A stretch of 27,497 nt of DNA from CAZOOR01 sp964581505 (lineage in GTDB: Bacteria; Bacteroidota; Ignavibacteria; Kapaibacteriales; UBA2268). This document shows, piece after piece, positions 8,714 to 17,113 of the stretch. The notes beneath the pieces were generated by a model, which did not search any database, was not told the DNA's origin, and saw only the letters and a list, made by a program, of their open reading frames with translations. The DNA is taken from positions 1 through 27,497 of the forward strand of contig CAZOOR010000033.1 of NCBI GenBank assembly GCA_964581505.1. Reading direction: 5' to 3'. Positions within the stretch are counted from its first letter, which is position 1. Each line of letters starts with the position of its first letter. A program made the translations under genes and the position numbers.

Positions 8714-10162
8714 TTATAGTAATAAGAACCATGACAATGGTATAAATAATATTTTGTTCGTATCATCAAAATCGGGTTCGGTAATTTTGGAATTTAAGAT
8801 AATTCCGTAACGATATTTTTTATATTTTTTAATTTGATTTTTATCGCTTTTATTAATACCAACTTCAATTAAAATATTTGAATCCATAGTTTCAACAACA
8901 AAATCGGGATTTTTCTTTTGTCCGAAACCGAAACTAACTACTCCGTCCGACAGATTTCGTTTCAGATACATAGCTACAATATCTTCGTAAAGTTTTGCTT
9001 TTAAATCATTATTCAATTTATCGCCGTAAATACGAGAATAAAGTGCGTGTCTTAGAGAAGGCGACATAAAAAAGACTTTTTTAGATTTTCCTGTTTTAGA
9101 TTTAACTCCACCGTGCGGCAAAAAAACATTTAATATCTCAGCGTCATTCAAAGTGGAAATAATTTGTTCAATATCATTTTCTTTTACACTAAAATCACTG
9201 GACAAAGATTGGTAATTAATTTCATCACTTAAAGCCAATCTAAACAGCAATCTGTTTATTACGGATTTTAATAGAGAAGGATTAATGTCGGGAATATCTT
9301 TTAGCAGGATTCTGTCAAATAGAGCCAATATTCTATCATTTATCAAAGCGGTATTAATAATTGGTAGAAATCTTGCAATATTGTAATAACTTACATATTC
9401 ATCAATAAATTGATTTTGATTAGTCTTTGATATTGCTGTTGATTTTATTAAATAGTCATTGCATTTTTTCTCTATATTTTTTATTCCCGTTTTGAAATCA
9501 TCATAATTAAGAGAATAAAAAAGAATATCTTTTAATCTATCAGACAAACCATCAATTGGGAATAGCAGTTCTTTTTGATTGATTAACCATGATTTAGATA
9601 AAATATATTCAGGGAAACTAAAAGGAAATACTTTTAATAGCGACCATCTGGAAGCTAAATCGGAGCTGGTATGTAATAGAAGTGCCGAACTGCCGGTAGC
9701 AATTACAAAAATCTTTTTACCCCTTTCATATAGAATTTTCAAGTCTTTCTGCCATTGTGACGACTCGTGAACTTCATCAATGAGCAACATTATCCTGTCG
9801 TCCATTTCATTTAAGGAACAATTGAAAATCTGATTTTCAAGGATATTGATTACATCAAATAAACCGGCTTCCAATCGATTTAAATCATCAACATTAATAA
9901 AAATAATTGTTTTTGTAAGATTGCTACTATATACATATTCGGCTGTTTGCCACATTAATGTTGTTTTTCCGACACCTCGCAGACCGGAAAGTGCCAACAT
10001 ACGCGGCTGACTGCCCGAACTGAAAAAATCTTTTGCATACTTTCTGAGTAGCACAAAGATATTCCGTGTCGGCAACTTTGCATTCCGTTCATCTCTAATT
10101 TCGCTCTCCAGCCGCTTTTGCGTGATTGTATTTCGCTTAATATATTCAGATAATGAATTCAT
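8714..10162 (-). CDS. AAA-type ATPase (AAA_14/DUF4143-like) with degenerate nuclease-like C terminus
   Basis: This 482-aa protein carries Walker A GLRGVGKTT (60-68), Walker B IMLLIDE (124-130) and the sensor-like IATGSSA (154-160), followed by ASRWSLLKVFPFSFPEY. That layout is typical of the AAA_14 ATPases. A winged-helix-like middle region follows. The C-terminal segment (about 405-470) has the outline of the PD-(D/E)XK fold seen in DUF4143 proteins: D420 in NPDFVVE and E433 in LIEVG. However, the expected lysine is Gly435, so nuclease activity is doubtful. Such ATPases are widespread in bacteria and often of unknown role. The gene leads a two-gene unit with the AlkD-like gene. Confidence 0.8.
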   Translation of the reverse strand: MNSLSEYIKRNTITQKRLESEIRDERNAKLPTRNIFVLLRKYAKDFFSSGSQPRMLALSGLRGVGKTTLMWQTAEYVYSSNLTKTIIFINVDDLNRLEAGLFDVINILENQIFNCSLNEMDDRIMLLIDEVHESSQWQKDLKILYERGKKIFVIATGSSALLLHTSSDLASRWSLLKVFPFSFPEYILSKSWLINQKELLFPIDGLSDRLKDILFYSLNYDDFKTGIKNIEKKCNDYLIKSTAISKTNQNQFIDEYVSYYNIARFLPIINTALINDRILALFDRILLKDIPDINPSLLKSVINRLLFRLALSDEINYQSLSSDFSVKENDIEQIISTLNDAEILNVFLPHGGVKSKTGKSKKVFFMSPSLRHALYSRIYGDKLNNDLKAKLYEDIVAMYLKRNLSDGVVSFGFGQKKNPDFVVETMDSNILIEVGINKSDKNQIKKYKKYRYGIILNSKITEPDFDDTNKILFIPLSWFLLL

Positions 10163-10315
10163 TCTATTTTTTTTCAGATTTAGATAATTATCTTCTCTTT
10201 GTTTAGTTCAACAAATAATTTGTCGTTTATACTGCACGACTCAATATTATAATATACACAATTTACTTATTTTTTTGAAATATATTTAGATATAGTACAA
10301 AGTATGCGTTGGGCT

Positions 10316-10345
10316 AAACAAAAAAAGTCAAGCAAAAGCCTGACT
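10316..10345 (-). terminator. rho-independent terminator after tRNA-Glu
   Basis: Read on the minus strand, AGTCAGGC-TTTT-GCTTGACT (10345 to 10326, with one G-T pair) is followed by TTTTTTGTTT (10325-10316). It lies 24 nt after the 3' end of tRNA-Glu. In the opposite direction the AAAGTCA stem is also flanked by A-rich sequence, but no gene from that side needs it. Confidence 0.85.
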
Positions 10346-10369
10346 TTCTCGGAAAAATTTATTAATTTG

Positions 10370-10441
10370 TGACCCCAACGGGATTCGAACCCGTACTGCC
10401 ACCGTGAAAGGGTGGTGACCTATCCATTAGTCGATGGGGCC
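10370..10441 (-). tRNA. tRNA-Glu (anticodon TTC)
   Basis: The minus strand gives acceptor GGCCCCA pairing with TGGGGTC (one G-T wobble) and discriminator A. The anticodon stem CCACC/GGTGG holds the loop CTTTCAC, anticodon TTC. The T arm is ACGGG-TTCGAAT-CCCGT. The 72-nt length is normal and CCA is not encoded. It is bounded by a full Bacteroidota promoter upstream and a terminator downstream, so it forms its own transcription unit. Its charged product is the substrate of HemA, encoded further on. Confidence 0.97.
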
Positions 10442-10462
10442 GGTCGTCTTTAAAAAAGAATA

Positions 10463-10494
10463 CAAAAATACGAACATATTAACGTATTTCCAAA
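10463..10494 (-). promoter_or_regulatory. Bacteroidota-type promoter for tRNA-Glu
   Basis: On the minus strand TTTG (10494-10491), a 20-nt spacer and TATTTTTG (10470-10463) match the Bacteroidota primary-sigma consensus TTTG-N19-21-TAnnTTTG. The -7 box ends 21 nt before the tRNA 5' end. This is the best promoter match in the window. Confidence 0.65.
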
Positions 10495-10509
10495 AAATTA
10501 TTTGATATT

Positions 10510-11136
10510 ATGGAAGAAAATAGAAAAAAAACATTGTGCATAGGAATAACCGGCGGATTTGCTTCGGGCAAAACATCTGCCGCTAAAATTATCGAAGAAC
10601 AGGGCTACCCTGTTATTTATACAGATGAACTTGCTAAAACATTGATGATGAATAATGAAAAGATTAAGAAAAGAATTATTAATAAATTCGGTGCGCAGGT
10701 TTATAATGCTGACGGCTCGCTCAATACGATATTTCTGGCGGATATGGTGTTTGGTAGGTCAGAGGAATCTCACAAAAATTTACAAAGATTGAACGTAATT
10801 GTTCACCCTGCTGTTATTGATGAAATGATGACACAGGTCGCTCATTATGAAAAAATTGGTGAACCACTCGTCTTTGTAGAAAGTGCTTTGATATACGAAA
10901 TGGGACTGGACGAAGGATTTGATTATGTAATAAGCGTTTATTCCGACGAGGAAATAATAATAAAACGTGCCGCCGAAAGAGGTTTTACGTCCGAACAGGT
11001 GAAACAAAGGAATGCCGAGCAAATTTCACCAAAGCAAAAAAGTGCCTGGGCGGAATTCTCAATTAATAATAACGGCACACTCGAAGAGCTACGCCGCTCA
11101 ACGCTTTCACTACTGAATATAATAAAAGAACTATGA
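10510..11136 (+). CDS. coaE: dephospho-CoA kinase CoaE
   Basis: CoaE phosphorylates the 3' hydroxyl of dephospho-CoA with ATP, the last step of coenzyme A synthesis, in the cytosol. The 208-aa protein has the P-loop GGFASGKT (15-22), the DELAK substrate motif near residue 38, and VFVESALIYE in the position of the family VxxxPLLxE motif. YSDEEIIIKRAAERGFTSEQVKQRNAEQ matches the LID region (in short: conserved R and Q residues). Length is normal. It ends 1 nt from the end of coaD on the other strand, so the last two CoA enzymes sit tail to tail. Confidence 0.95.
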   Translation: MEENRKKTLCIGITGGFASGKTSAAKIIEEQGYPVIYTDELAKTLMMNNEKIKKRIINKFGAQVYNADGSLNTIFLADMVFGRSEESHKNLQRLNVIVHPAVIDEMMTQVAHYEKIGEPLVFVESALIYEMGLDEGFDYVISVYSDEEIIIKRAAERGFTSEQVKQRNAEQISPKQKSAWAEFSINNNGTLEELRRSTLSLLNIIKEL

Positions 11137-11137
11137 A

Positions 11138-11620
11138 TCAGGCAAACTTTGTCCTAAGCCGCTCTGCAACATAGGGAGAAACAAACTCGCTGACATCTTG
11201 CCGCAATCCTGCCAATTCGCGTATTATGCTCGAATTGAGGTAGGTATATTTCTCGTGCGGCATTAAGAATACGGTTGTAATATTCTCGTCTAACTTCCTA
11301 TTCATTAGAGCAATTTGAAACTCATACTCGAAATCGGATATTGCCCGTACTCCGCGAATAAGTGCAGTAGCATTTACTTTCTGCGCATATCCAACAATCA
11401 ATCCGGTGTGAATATCTACATCTACATTATCAATATGTTTTACTGCGTCTGTCGCCATATCCGCCCTCTCCTCCACGGTAAATAGACTTTTCTTTTTAGA
11501 ATTAACAGCTATGACAACAATAACCTTATCGAATAGTTTTGCGGCACGCTCAATAACGTCCACATGTCCGTTTGTTATCGGGTCGAATGTCCCGGGATAA
11601 ATTGCAATTCTCTTATTCAT
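11138..11620 (-). CDS. coaD: phosphopantetheine adenylyltransferase CoaD
   Basis: CoaD joins 4'-phosphopantetheine and ATP to make dephospho-CoA, the substrate of CoaE. The 160-aa length is exactly typical. GTFDPITNGH at 10-19 contains the nucleotidyltransferase (T/H)xGH motif. RGVRAISDFEYEFQIALMNR is the central family motif, and YTYLNSSIIRE replaces the usual YSFISSSLVKE. The start overlaps the last 8 nt of the upstream permease gene, so it is translated as the second gene of that transcript. Confidence 0.96.
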   Translation of the reverse strand: MNKRIAIYPGTFDPITNGHVDVIERAAKLFDKVIVVIAVNSKKKSLFTVEERADMATDAVKHIDNVDVDIHTGLIVGYAQKVNATALIRGVRAISDFEYEFQIALMNRKLDENITTVFLMPHEKYTYLNSSIIRELAGLRQDVSEFVSPYVAERLRTKFA

Positions 11621-12890
11621 TGTTCACCTTATACCCGATTTTTTCTACATTATTCTTTAATTCATCAAAACTAAAATCACCTGTAACCAGAGCGAGATTT
11701 TCGGATAAGATGATTTCCACACTTTCCACACCCGCAGTATTCTGTATAGCATTTTTTACATTTGCAACGCAATGATTACAAGTCATACCATCAATAAATA
11801 TTTTTCTTTTGTCTGTCTGCATTGTTTCATCTTTTCTAAATTTTGATTTAATAAATTTTCTATAAATCGACATTGACAACAAAATAAACAAAATGACACT
11901 TAGGCTCCATTGGAAAATACTAAAAATTCCTATATGATGTATGCCCGAATTTGCAATTTGCTCAAAAATGTTTATATCCGTAATTGCGAAAATCCAATCG
12001 AGCAAAAGCCCCGAAAGAATAGCCGTAAGCGAAATAACGCTGACATACAAAGCCGCTGTACGCTTCCCCAATACTTTTGATATAACTGATAGAGATGCGG
12101 CATTTGTTGCCGGTCCTGCGGCAAGGAACACAAAAGCAACACCCGGCGAAAAACCTTTTAAAATCAAGCTGAGAGCAATAGGTATTGATGCAGTGGCGCA
12201 TACATACATTGGGATTGCCATTAGGAGCAAGGCAAGCATTCCGGGTAGCCCGTTACTTATTATACTGTTACCGAAGAAATCATCGGGAACAAAATATGAA
12301 ATAAGTCCGGCAATGAACAATCCGATAATAAATTGAACCGCTATGTCATCAAGGAATTCGACAAAAGGATATACTAACATTTTTTTTAAATAATATCTAA
12401 AATCCCTTTTCTTATGTGCATCTAATGAATATGAATCCAAGGAGATTTTAAAATCAGACTTAGTTTCGCCCTTATCGAAAACAAATGTATGAGTAAGTAA
12501 GCCGCCTACAATGCCGGCAAGCAATGCGGCAATAGGACGGAAAACCGCAAAGACGGGACCAAGCATTCCATAAGTAGCCATAATACTATCAATGCCGGTT
12601 TGCGGTGTTGCTATCAGAAATGCCACAACAGCAGGTTTGGAAGCACCGTTCTTTGCCATATAAACAGATGCAGGAATTACGCCGCATGAGCAAAGCGGAA
12701 GCGGTATTCCGAAAAGTGCCGCTTTTAATACGGAAATAAAACTACTATCGCCTATGTGCTTGGCAATTAAATCTTTTGAAATAAAAATATTAAGTAGTCC
12801 TACAAATAGAAGTCCCAAAATCAAATAGGGCGACATTTCTATAAACAAGATAAATGTCGCCCTTAATATATCAAATACAAACATCATCAC
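11613..12890 (-). CDS. SO_0444-type Cu/Zn efflux permease with C-terminal HMA domain
   Basis: The 425-aa protein is a fusion. Residues 1-345 form a multi-spanning permease of the YraQ/DUF318 type, with PLPLCSCGVIP (64-73; Cys67, Cys69), ATPQTG (94-99), YVCATASIP (229-237, Cys231) and AAGPATNAAS (257-266), the signatures of SO_0444-family metal exporters. Residues 362-425 are a heavy-metal-associated domain with GMTCNHC (368-374). The Cys pairs suggest that a soft metal such as Cu or Zn is handed from the cytosolic HMA domain to the membrane pore. The gene overlaps coaD by 8 nt. Substrate assignment is by family and is not certain. Confidence 0.88.
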   Translation of the reverse strand: MMMFVFDILRATFILFIEMSPYLILGLLFVGLLNIFISKDLIAKHIGDSSFISVLKAALFGIPLPLCSCGVIPASVYMAKNGASKPAVVAFLIATPQTGIDSIMATYGMLGPVFAVFRPIAALLAGIVGGLLTHTFVFDKGETKSDFKISLDSYSLDAHKKRDFRYYLKKMLVYPFVEFLDDIAVQFIIGLFIAGLISYFVPDDFFGNSIISNGLPGMLALLLMAIPMYVCATASIPIALSLILKGFSPGVAFVFLAAGPATNAASLSVISKVLGKRTAALYVSVISLTAILSGLLLDWIFAITDINIFEQIANSGIHHIGIFSIFQWSLSVILFILLSMSIYRKFIKSKFRKDETMQTDKRKIFIDGMTCNHCVANVKNAIQNTAGVESVEIILSENLALVTGDFSFDELKNNVEKIGYKVNNE

Positions 12891-12952
12891 CTTAATTTAT
12901 TATTATTAAATAATAGATGAATAGCGATATTATATATTGTAAATTACTGTAC

Positions 12953-13612
12953 CTATTGTTTAATAATAATTTTCTCTTCCATTTCCCGCGTACCTGTTTC
13001 CTCTGCTTCCAGCATTTGCTCCGGCTCGAACCCATATAGTTGTTCGAAAGAAATACCCGATACTTTTACATCTGCGTCCATTGCTTCAAAAATATAAAAT
13101 TCGCTTTCGGGTAATTGCGTTCTGCCTTTGTAAATAGTATCACAGTCGGCAAGCAGTAGATAATAGCCACCTTCGTTTATAAAAGAAATTTTTACAGGGA
13201 AATTCTCAATAGCTTTTACAGAATCAACCTTTGCCATTATATTATCATTTTCGTAAACGGTAGAACCTGATTTCGTCCATTCGAGTGCAATCCCCTGTTC
13301 TTCTTGATACTTTTTATTATCGGTTCTTGTCATAATTTTCAATCCGTTACCGGAGTTCAATGTAACAGTGAAAGAAGCATTGTTGGTCGTGAGCTGAATT
13401 TTTTTAATCGAACAAGCCCCGCCCCTATGAATAATAAATTCGTTATCATAGGTTTTTTCGACAAGATGAAAGTCGGACAAAATAAACGCCTCAATCGGAG
13501 ATGCCGAAATCTCATCAAGCATAAATGTATCGGGATGGAACATCGAAGAGCAGGCGGAAATAAATATAATTCCGACAGATGCAAGCATAAGTAACAATAT
13601 TCTTTCTCTCAT
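12953..13612 (-). CDS. putative lipoprotein, second of a pair
   Basis: The 219-aa protein has a basic start (MRERILLLML), a hydrophobic stretch and a lipobox FISAC (Cys21). I chose the ATG at 13612 over the GTG at 13621 because GGGTG sits about 7 nt before that ATG. The mature part is beta-rich with a run KIQLTTNNASFTVTLNSG and an acidic tail (EPEQMLEAEETGTREMEEK). No known domain is recognised. It begins 17 nt after the stop of the larger lipoprotein gene, so the two are probably co-transcribed and may act together at the outer membrane. Function is unknown. Confidence 0.75.
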   Translation of the reverse strand: MRERILLLMLASVGIIFISACSSMFHPDTFMLDEISASPIEAFILSDFHLVEKTYDNEFIIHRGGACSIKKIQLTTNNASFTVTLNSGNGLKIMTRTDNKKYQEEQGIALEWTKSGSTVYENDNIMAKVDSVKAIENFPVKISFINEGGYYLLLADCDTIYKGRTQLPESEFYIFEAMDADVKVSGISFEQLYGFEPEQMLEAEETGTREMEEKIIIKQ

Positions 13613-13629
13613 AGTATTCACCCGTTAAC

Positions 13630-15000
13630 TTAATATCTTAATTCTTTTTTATTGAATATCCTATCGAAAATCCCTAAACTAACTCCGAGATAGAATTGGG
13701 ATAAATCGCCGGGAGTACCGTATAAATCCTTCAAATCTCGACCGAAAGCATTGCTTGTACTGCCCTTAACATAGCCAAGTACAAAACCAATATTAAGCAT
13801 ATTGGAAAACTTTAAATTCAACCTGTTCCCAATGTGCAAATAACTAGTGGGATAGAGACCGGTTTCAATAAAAGTCTCGTTAGATAGTTCGTCAGGAATT
13901 AGCAAAGACCAATAGCCAAACCGAAGCGGCATAATTGCCATACCCCACCTGTTCTTGCCCATTACCATTAAATTAGCTAATGATACACCTGCATAGAAAC
14001 GATTATTGCCAAAAGGTAATGCAACAGAAGTATTGAGCAGTCGCAACATCATACCCTTAATCAATGATTCCGAACTACCGTCAGAATTCATTGCAGTATC
14101 GGCTGTTGTATAAAGCATATTGTATTGAACAAAACCAACATCCCAAGCAGAATGCTCGTGGTCTTTCCATTCCCTATATGTTTCGTCCACAGTATTATGA
14201 AAATCAAGGAAAGAAACACCGAGACCAAGATAAGGCAAAAGTACCATCTGGGACATACTCGGAGTCGGGCTATTCCTTACAAAGAAATTACCTATTCCAT
14301 TATATGCCGCCGCTAATCCTCCGTAAGCACGCATATTGAAGCCACCGATAGAACCGAAATCAAGGGAGAGAGAAGCGTTCAAATATTGAGAAGGATAGTA
14401 GCCGATTCCAAATGAACTTGTTAAACATAAGTAAGGAATCTTATCGCTAAGATACCAACGCTTTCTAAAATATACAGGAAGAACAGAGCCGAAATGTCTT
14501 GCAAAATTTGCATCGGGAACAATTTCTTCCCAAAGGCTTGTGCCGATTGTCCAGTTCTTTGCATCATCGAACCAACGCAGACGCCATTCACCTGTAAGTA
14601 CTCTATATATACCGCCGCTAAACAGATATTTTTCACCTTTGAAAGATTTATTAATTTTTGAAAAATCGGGGAATAGTCCGAAGAGTCCGGTACCCATGGC
14701 GCTATCGGTACGACCGCCGATTATTCCAACTGACTCGAATATTCCCAATCTGATAAAATCAGGATACCTGCGTTCAACCAAACTATCACGTTGTACTAAT
14801 AGTCGTTTAGAAGTAATAGTACGCGACGAAGGGAAAATAACGCCGTTATCACGATTGCCCGGAGCATTTTTCTGCTCGTATAGATTAGTCGTATCCTTTA
14901 CTGTTATAGTATAGACATCATTTTCCGTTCTTGTTGTCAGATTTCCGCAAGAGGAAATAGTAAGCGCAACAAGAAATATTAAGGCATAATAGTATTTCAT
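13630..15000 (-). CDS. putative outer-membrane-associated lipoprotein, first of a pair
   Basis: The protein is 456 aa from the ATG at 15000, or 461 aa from an ATG at 15015. The shorter form has a cleaner signal (MKYYYALIFLVALTISSC, Cys18). The mature chain contains many alternating hydrophobic/polar stretches rich in Gly and aromatic residues (for example YYPSQYLNASLSLDFGSIGG and YLGLGVSFLDF), resembling transmembrane beta-barrel strands, although it carries a lipobox and ends KKELRY rather than in Phe. No known family is recognised. It follows the fumarylacetoacetase-family gene closely and precedes a second lipoprotein gene. The beta-barrel idea is inference from the strand pattern. Confidence 0.75.
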   Translation of the reverse strand: MKYYYALIFLVALTISSCGNLTTRTENDVYTITVKDTTNLYEQKNAPGNRDNGVIFPSSRTITSKRLLVQRDSLVERRYPDFIRLGIFESVGIIGGRTDSAMGTGLFGLFPDFSKINKSFKGEKYLFSGGIYRVLTGEWRLRWFDDAKNWTIGTSLWEEIVPDANFARHFGSVLPVYFRKRWYLSDKIPYLCLTSSFGIGYYPSQYLNASLSLDFGSIGGFNMRAYGGLAAAYNGIGNFFVRNSPTPSMSQMVLLPYLGLGVSFLDFHNTVDETYREWKDHEHSAWDVGFVQYNMLYTTADTAMNSDGSSESLIKGMMLRLLNTSVALPFGNNRFYAGVSLANLMVMGKNRWGMAIMPLRFGYWSLLIPDELSNETFIETGLYPTSYLHIGNRLNLKFSNMLNIGFVLGYVKGSTSNAFGRDLKDLYGTPGDLSQFYLGVSLGIFDRIFNKKELRY

Positions 15001-15031
15001 ATTTTCAATACTCATATATGTTACATATAAT

Positions 15032-15691
15032 TTATTTCACATTAATATCTAATGAGACATAACCCTTTAACTCCGAGTGGATTAAATCGCCATTAGTAAT
15101 TTTTCCAACACCTTGGGGTGTTCCGGTATAAATCAAATCACCCGGCATAAGAGCAAACATTCCAGATAAAAATTCAATCAAAGAAGCAACATCTCTGACC
15201 ATTTGTGCAGTATTTTCATTCTGTTTTATTTCGCCGTTAATTGAAAGCAGAAGTTCAAAATCAGGAATTTTACCCTTGAAATCGCTTGCAGGTACAATCT
15301 CGGACAATGGAGCTGATGTATAAAAACCCTTTGCTATTGCCCAAGGTTTGCCTTCTTTTTTTGCCTGCATTTGTATATCACGCATTGTTACATCAATACC
15401 TACTGCATAGCCGGCAATGTAATCAATCGCTTCATTTTTATTAACATTATAACACTCCTTGCCAATAATAACAACGAGTTCCACCTCGTGATGAACATTT
15501 CCCGAAATATCGGGTAGAATAATAGTCTCACCTGAATTGATAATAGATTGCGGTGGCTTTATAAATATTGATGGAGCCTTGGGAACATTGCCGCCCATCT
15601 CTTTGGCATGCATTGCATAATTAGCCGCTACACAGAAAAGCGTACCTGCCCTCAAACTGCTACCGTCTGTAAATTTCAAACTTCTAAACAT
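15032..15691 (-). CDS. fumarylacetoacetate hydrolase (FAH) family enzyme, FAHD1-like
   Basis: The 219-aa protein matches the compact FAH fold of acylpyruvate hydrolases and oxaloacetate decarboxylases. The metal ligands are visible as HHEVELV (E69, E71) and GIDVTMRD (D100). AKGF (K121) supplies the family lysine, and MPGDLIYTGTPQGVG is the conserved C-terminal loop. The start MFRSLKF leads into CVAANYAMHAKEM, the usual CxxxNYxxHxxE region. It probably cleaves C-C bonds in small 2-oxo acids in the cytosol, but the exact substrate cannot be told. It is followed closely by two lipoprotein genes on the same strand, a functional link that is not obvious. Confidence 0.92.
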   Translation of the reverse strand: MFRSLKFTDGSSLRAGTLFCVAANYAMHAKEMGGNVPKAPSIFIKPPQSIINSGETIILPDISGNVHHEVELVVIIGKECYNVNKNEAIDYIAGYAVGIDVTMRDIQMQAKKEGKPWAIAKGFYTSAPLSEIVPASDFKGKIPDFELLLSINGEIKQNENTAQMVRDVASLIEFLSGMFALMPGDLIYTGTPQGVGKITNGDLIHSELKGYVSLDINVK

Positions 15692-15940
15692 ACTCCCTGC
15701 AATCCATAAAAATCAAAAAAATGTTTTTAGATTTTCCCTAATAATTAAAATAAGTATTTATTCTTTTATTTGCTAATTTTTAATGATTTATTATAGTTGC
15801 CAATTAATATATATTTACAATTAACCTAAATTGTTTAGAAGATTTATTGAAATAATAGTCTAAATAACATCACTCCCCATTTTAAACTAATAAAAATTGC
15901 AGTGAAGCCATATAGAGTGTTGCTATCTGGAGTTTTGGAT

Positions 15941-16966
15941 TTATTCAAAATTAATCGTATTAAAATCAAAAAGATTATTCCGAACAAGCAATTCGGCAAT
16001 TTGAACTGCATTTGTTGCGGCACCTTTCCTGATGTTATCGGCAACCACCCACATATAAAAACCATTCTCCACCGTTTTATCTCTGCGAATACGCCCAATG
16101 TAAACATTATCACTTTCCTGTGCAAGAGCAGTAGTCGGATATTCGTCTTTTTCGGGACTATCAATAATACTAATACCCGGAGCATTTGACAATAAACTGC
16201 GCAGCAGTGATATGTCAAAAGGTTTTTCCGTCTCAATATTTAATGACTCGCCATGACCACCGAGAATAGGCAGACGTACGCAAGTAACGGCAATTTTCAA
16301 TTCCGGTAAAGATAATATCTTCCGAGATTCGTTGAGCATTTTTATTTCTTCCTCCGTAAAGTCATTGCCGTCCGCAAAAGAATGAAAGACAGTGTTGAAT
16401 GCCAGGGATTTAGAACTAATTCTTTTATTCGGTTCATTGCCGATAATTTCGTCAGCAAGTTGGGTAATACCTTTCTGCCCGGCACCGCTTATAGATTGAT
16501 ATGTTGAGACAACGACACGCTTTAAGCCATAATTGTCTGCAATAGGTTTTAGAGCCACCAGCATTTGTATAGTTGAACAATTGGGATTTGCGATTATACC
16601 ATGGTGAGCGGAAAGTGCTTCTGGATTGACTTCGGGAACGAGCAATGGCACACTATCGTTCAATCGCCAATATGAACCGTTATCAATTACGACTGCACCT
16701 GCGGCAACGGCAATTGGTGCATATTTACGCGAGACTTCTTTGCCGGCGGAAAAGAGAGCAATGTCAATATTCTGAAAAGATGTTTCCGTCAATTCTTCGA
16801 TTGTGTATTTTGTATTTTTATATATCAGTGGCAAACCCGCACTTTTATTTGATGCAAAAAGATAAAGTTTATCAATAGGAAAATCTCGCTCTTCTAGAAT
16901 TTCCAATATTTTTCTTCCTACAAGTCCGCTTGCACCGACAACTGCAACATTGAATATTTTTTTCAT
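15941..16966 (-). CDS. asd: aspartate-semialdehyde dehydrogenase
   Basis: Asd reduces aspartyl phosphate to aspartate semialdehyde with NADPH, feeding lysine/diaminopimelate, threonine and methionine synthesis. The 341-aa length is typical. The nucleotide loop is GASGLVG (11-17), the catalytic cysteine is C130 in ANPNCST, and RLPILGGHGE (231-240) holds the conserved Arg and His of the substrate site. SISGAGQKG follows the active site as usual. It supplies the DAP used by MurE. The 249-nt gap between its stop and the fumarylacetoacetase gene is AT-rich with no clear gene or terminator. Confidence 0.95.
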   Translation of the reverse strand: MKKIFNVAVVGASGLVGRKILEILEERDFPIDKLYLFASNKSAGLPLIYKNTKYTIEELTETSFQNIDIALFSAGKEVSRKYAPIAVAAGAVVIDNGSYWRLNDSVPLLVPEVNPEALSAHHGIIANPNCSTIQMLVALKPIADNYGLKRVVVSTYQSISGAGQKGITQLADEIIGNEPNKRISSKSLAFNTVFHSFADGNDFTEEEIKMLNESRKILSLPELKIAVTCVRLPILGGHGESLNIETEKPFDISLLRSLLSNAPGISIIDSPEKDEYPTTALAQESDNVYIGRIRRDKTVENGFYMWVVADNIRKGAATNAVQIAELLVRNNLFDFNTINFE

Positions 16967-17113
16967 TTCATTATGTTTCTAAATTTTCAATTTATTTTTT
17001 CTCAAAAATGTAAATTTTACGGATAATTTGCAATAAATAAAATAATTTATTGTTAGTTAGCGATAATTTTAATATGTTTACAGTTGAGATTATTATTAAT
17101 GGGGAATATAAAA

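Noticed and set aside
11941..12336. 131-aa plus-strand frame opposite the metal permease gene
   Set aside because: It is antisense to a well-supported transporter gene and shows no domain or ribosome binding site.
14540..14914. 124-aa plus-strand frame inside the larger lipoprotein gene
   Set aside because: It is a shadow frame opposite a coherent lipoprotein with a proper signal sequence.
15844..16236. 130-aa minus-strand frame overlapping the 3' part of asd
   Set aside because: It shares sequence with asd in another frame, has no motifs, and asd is secure.
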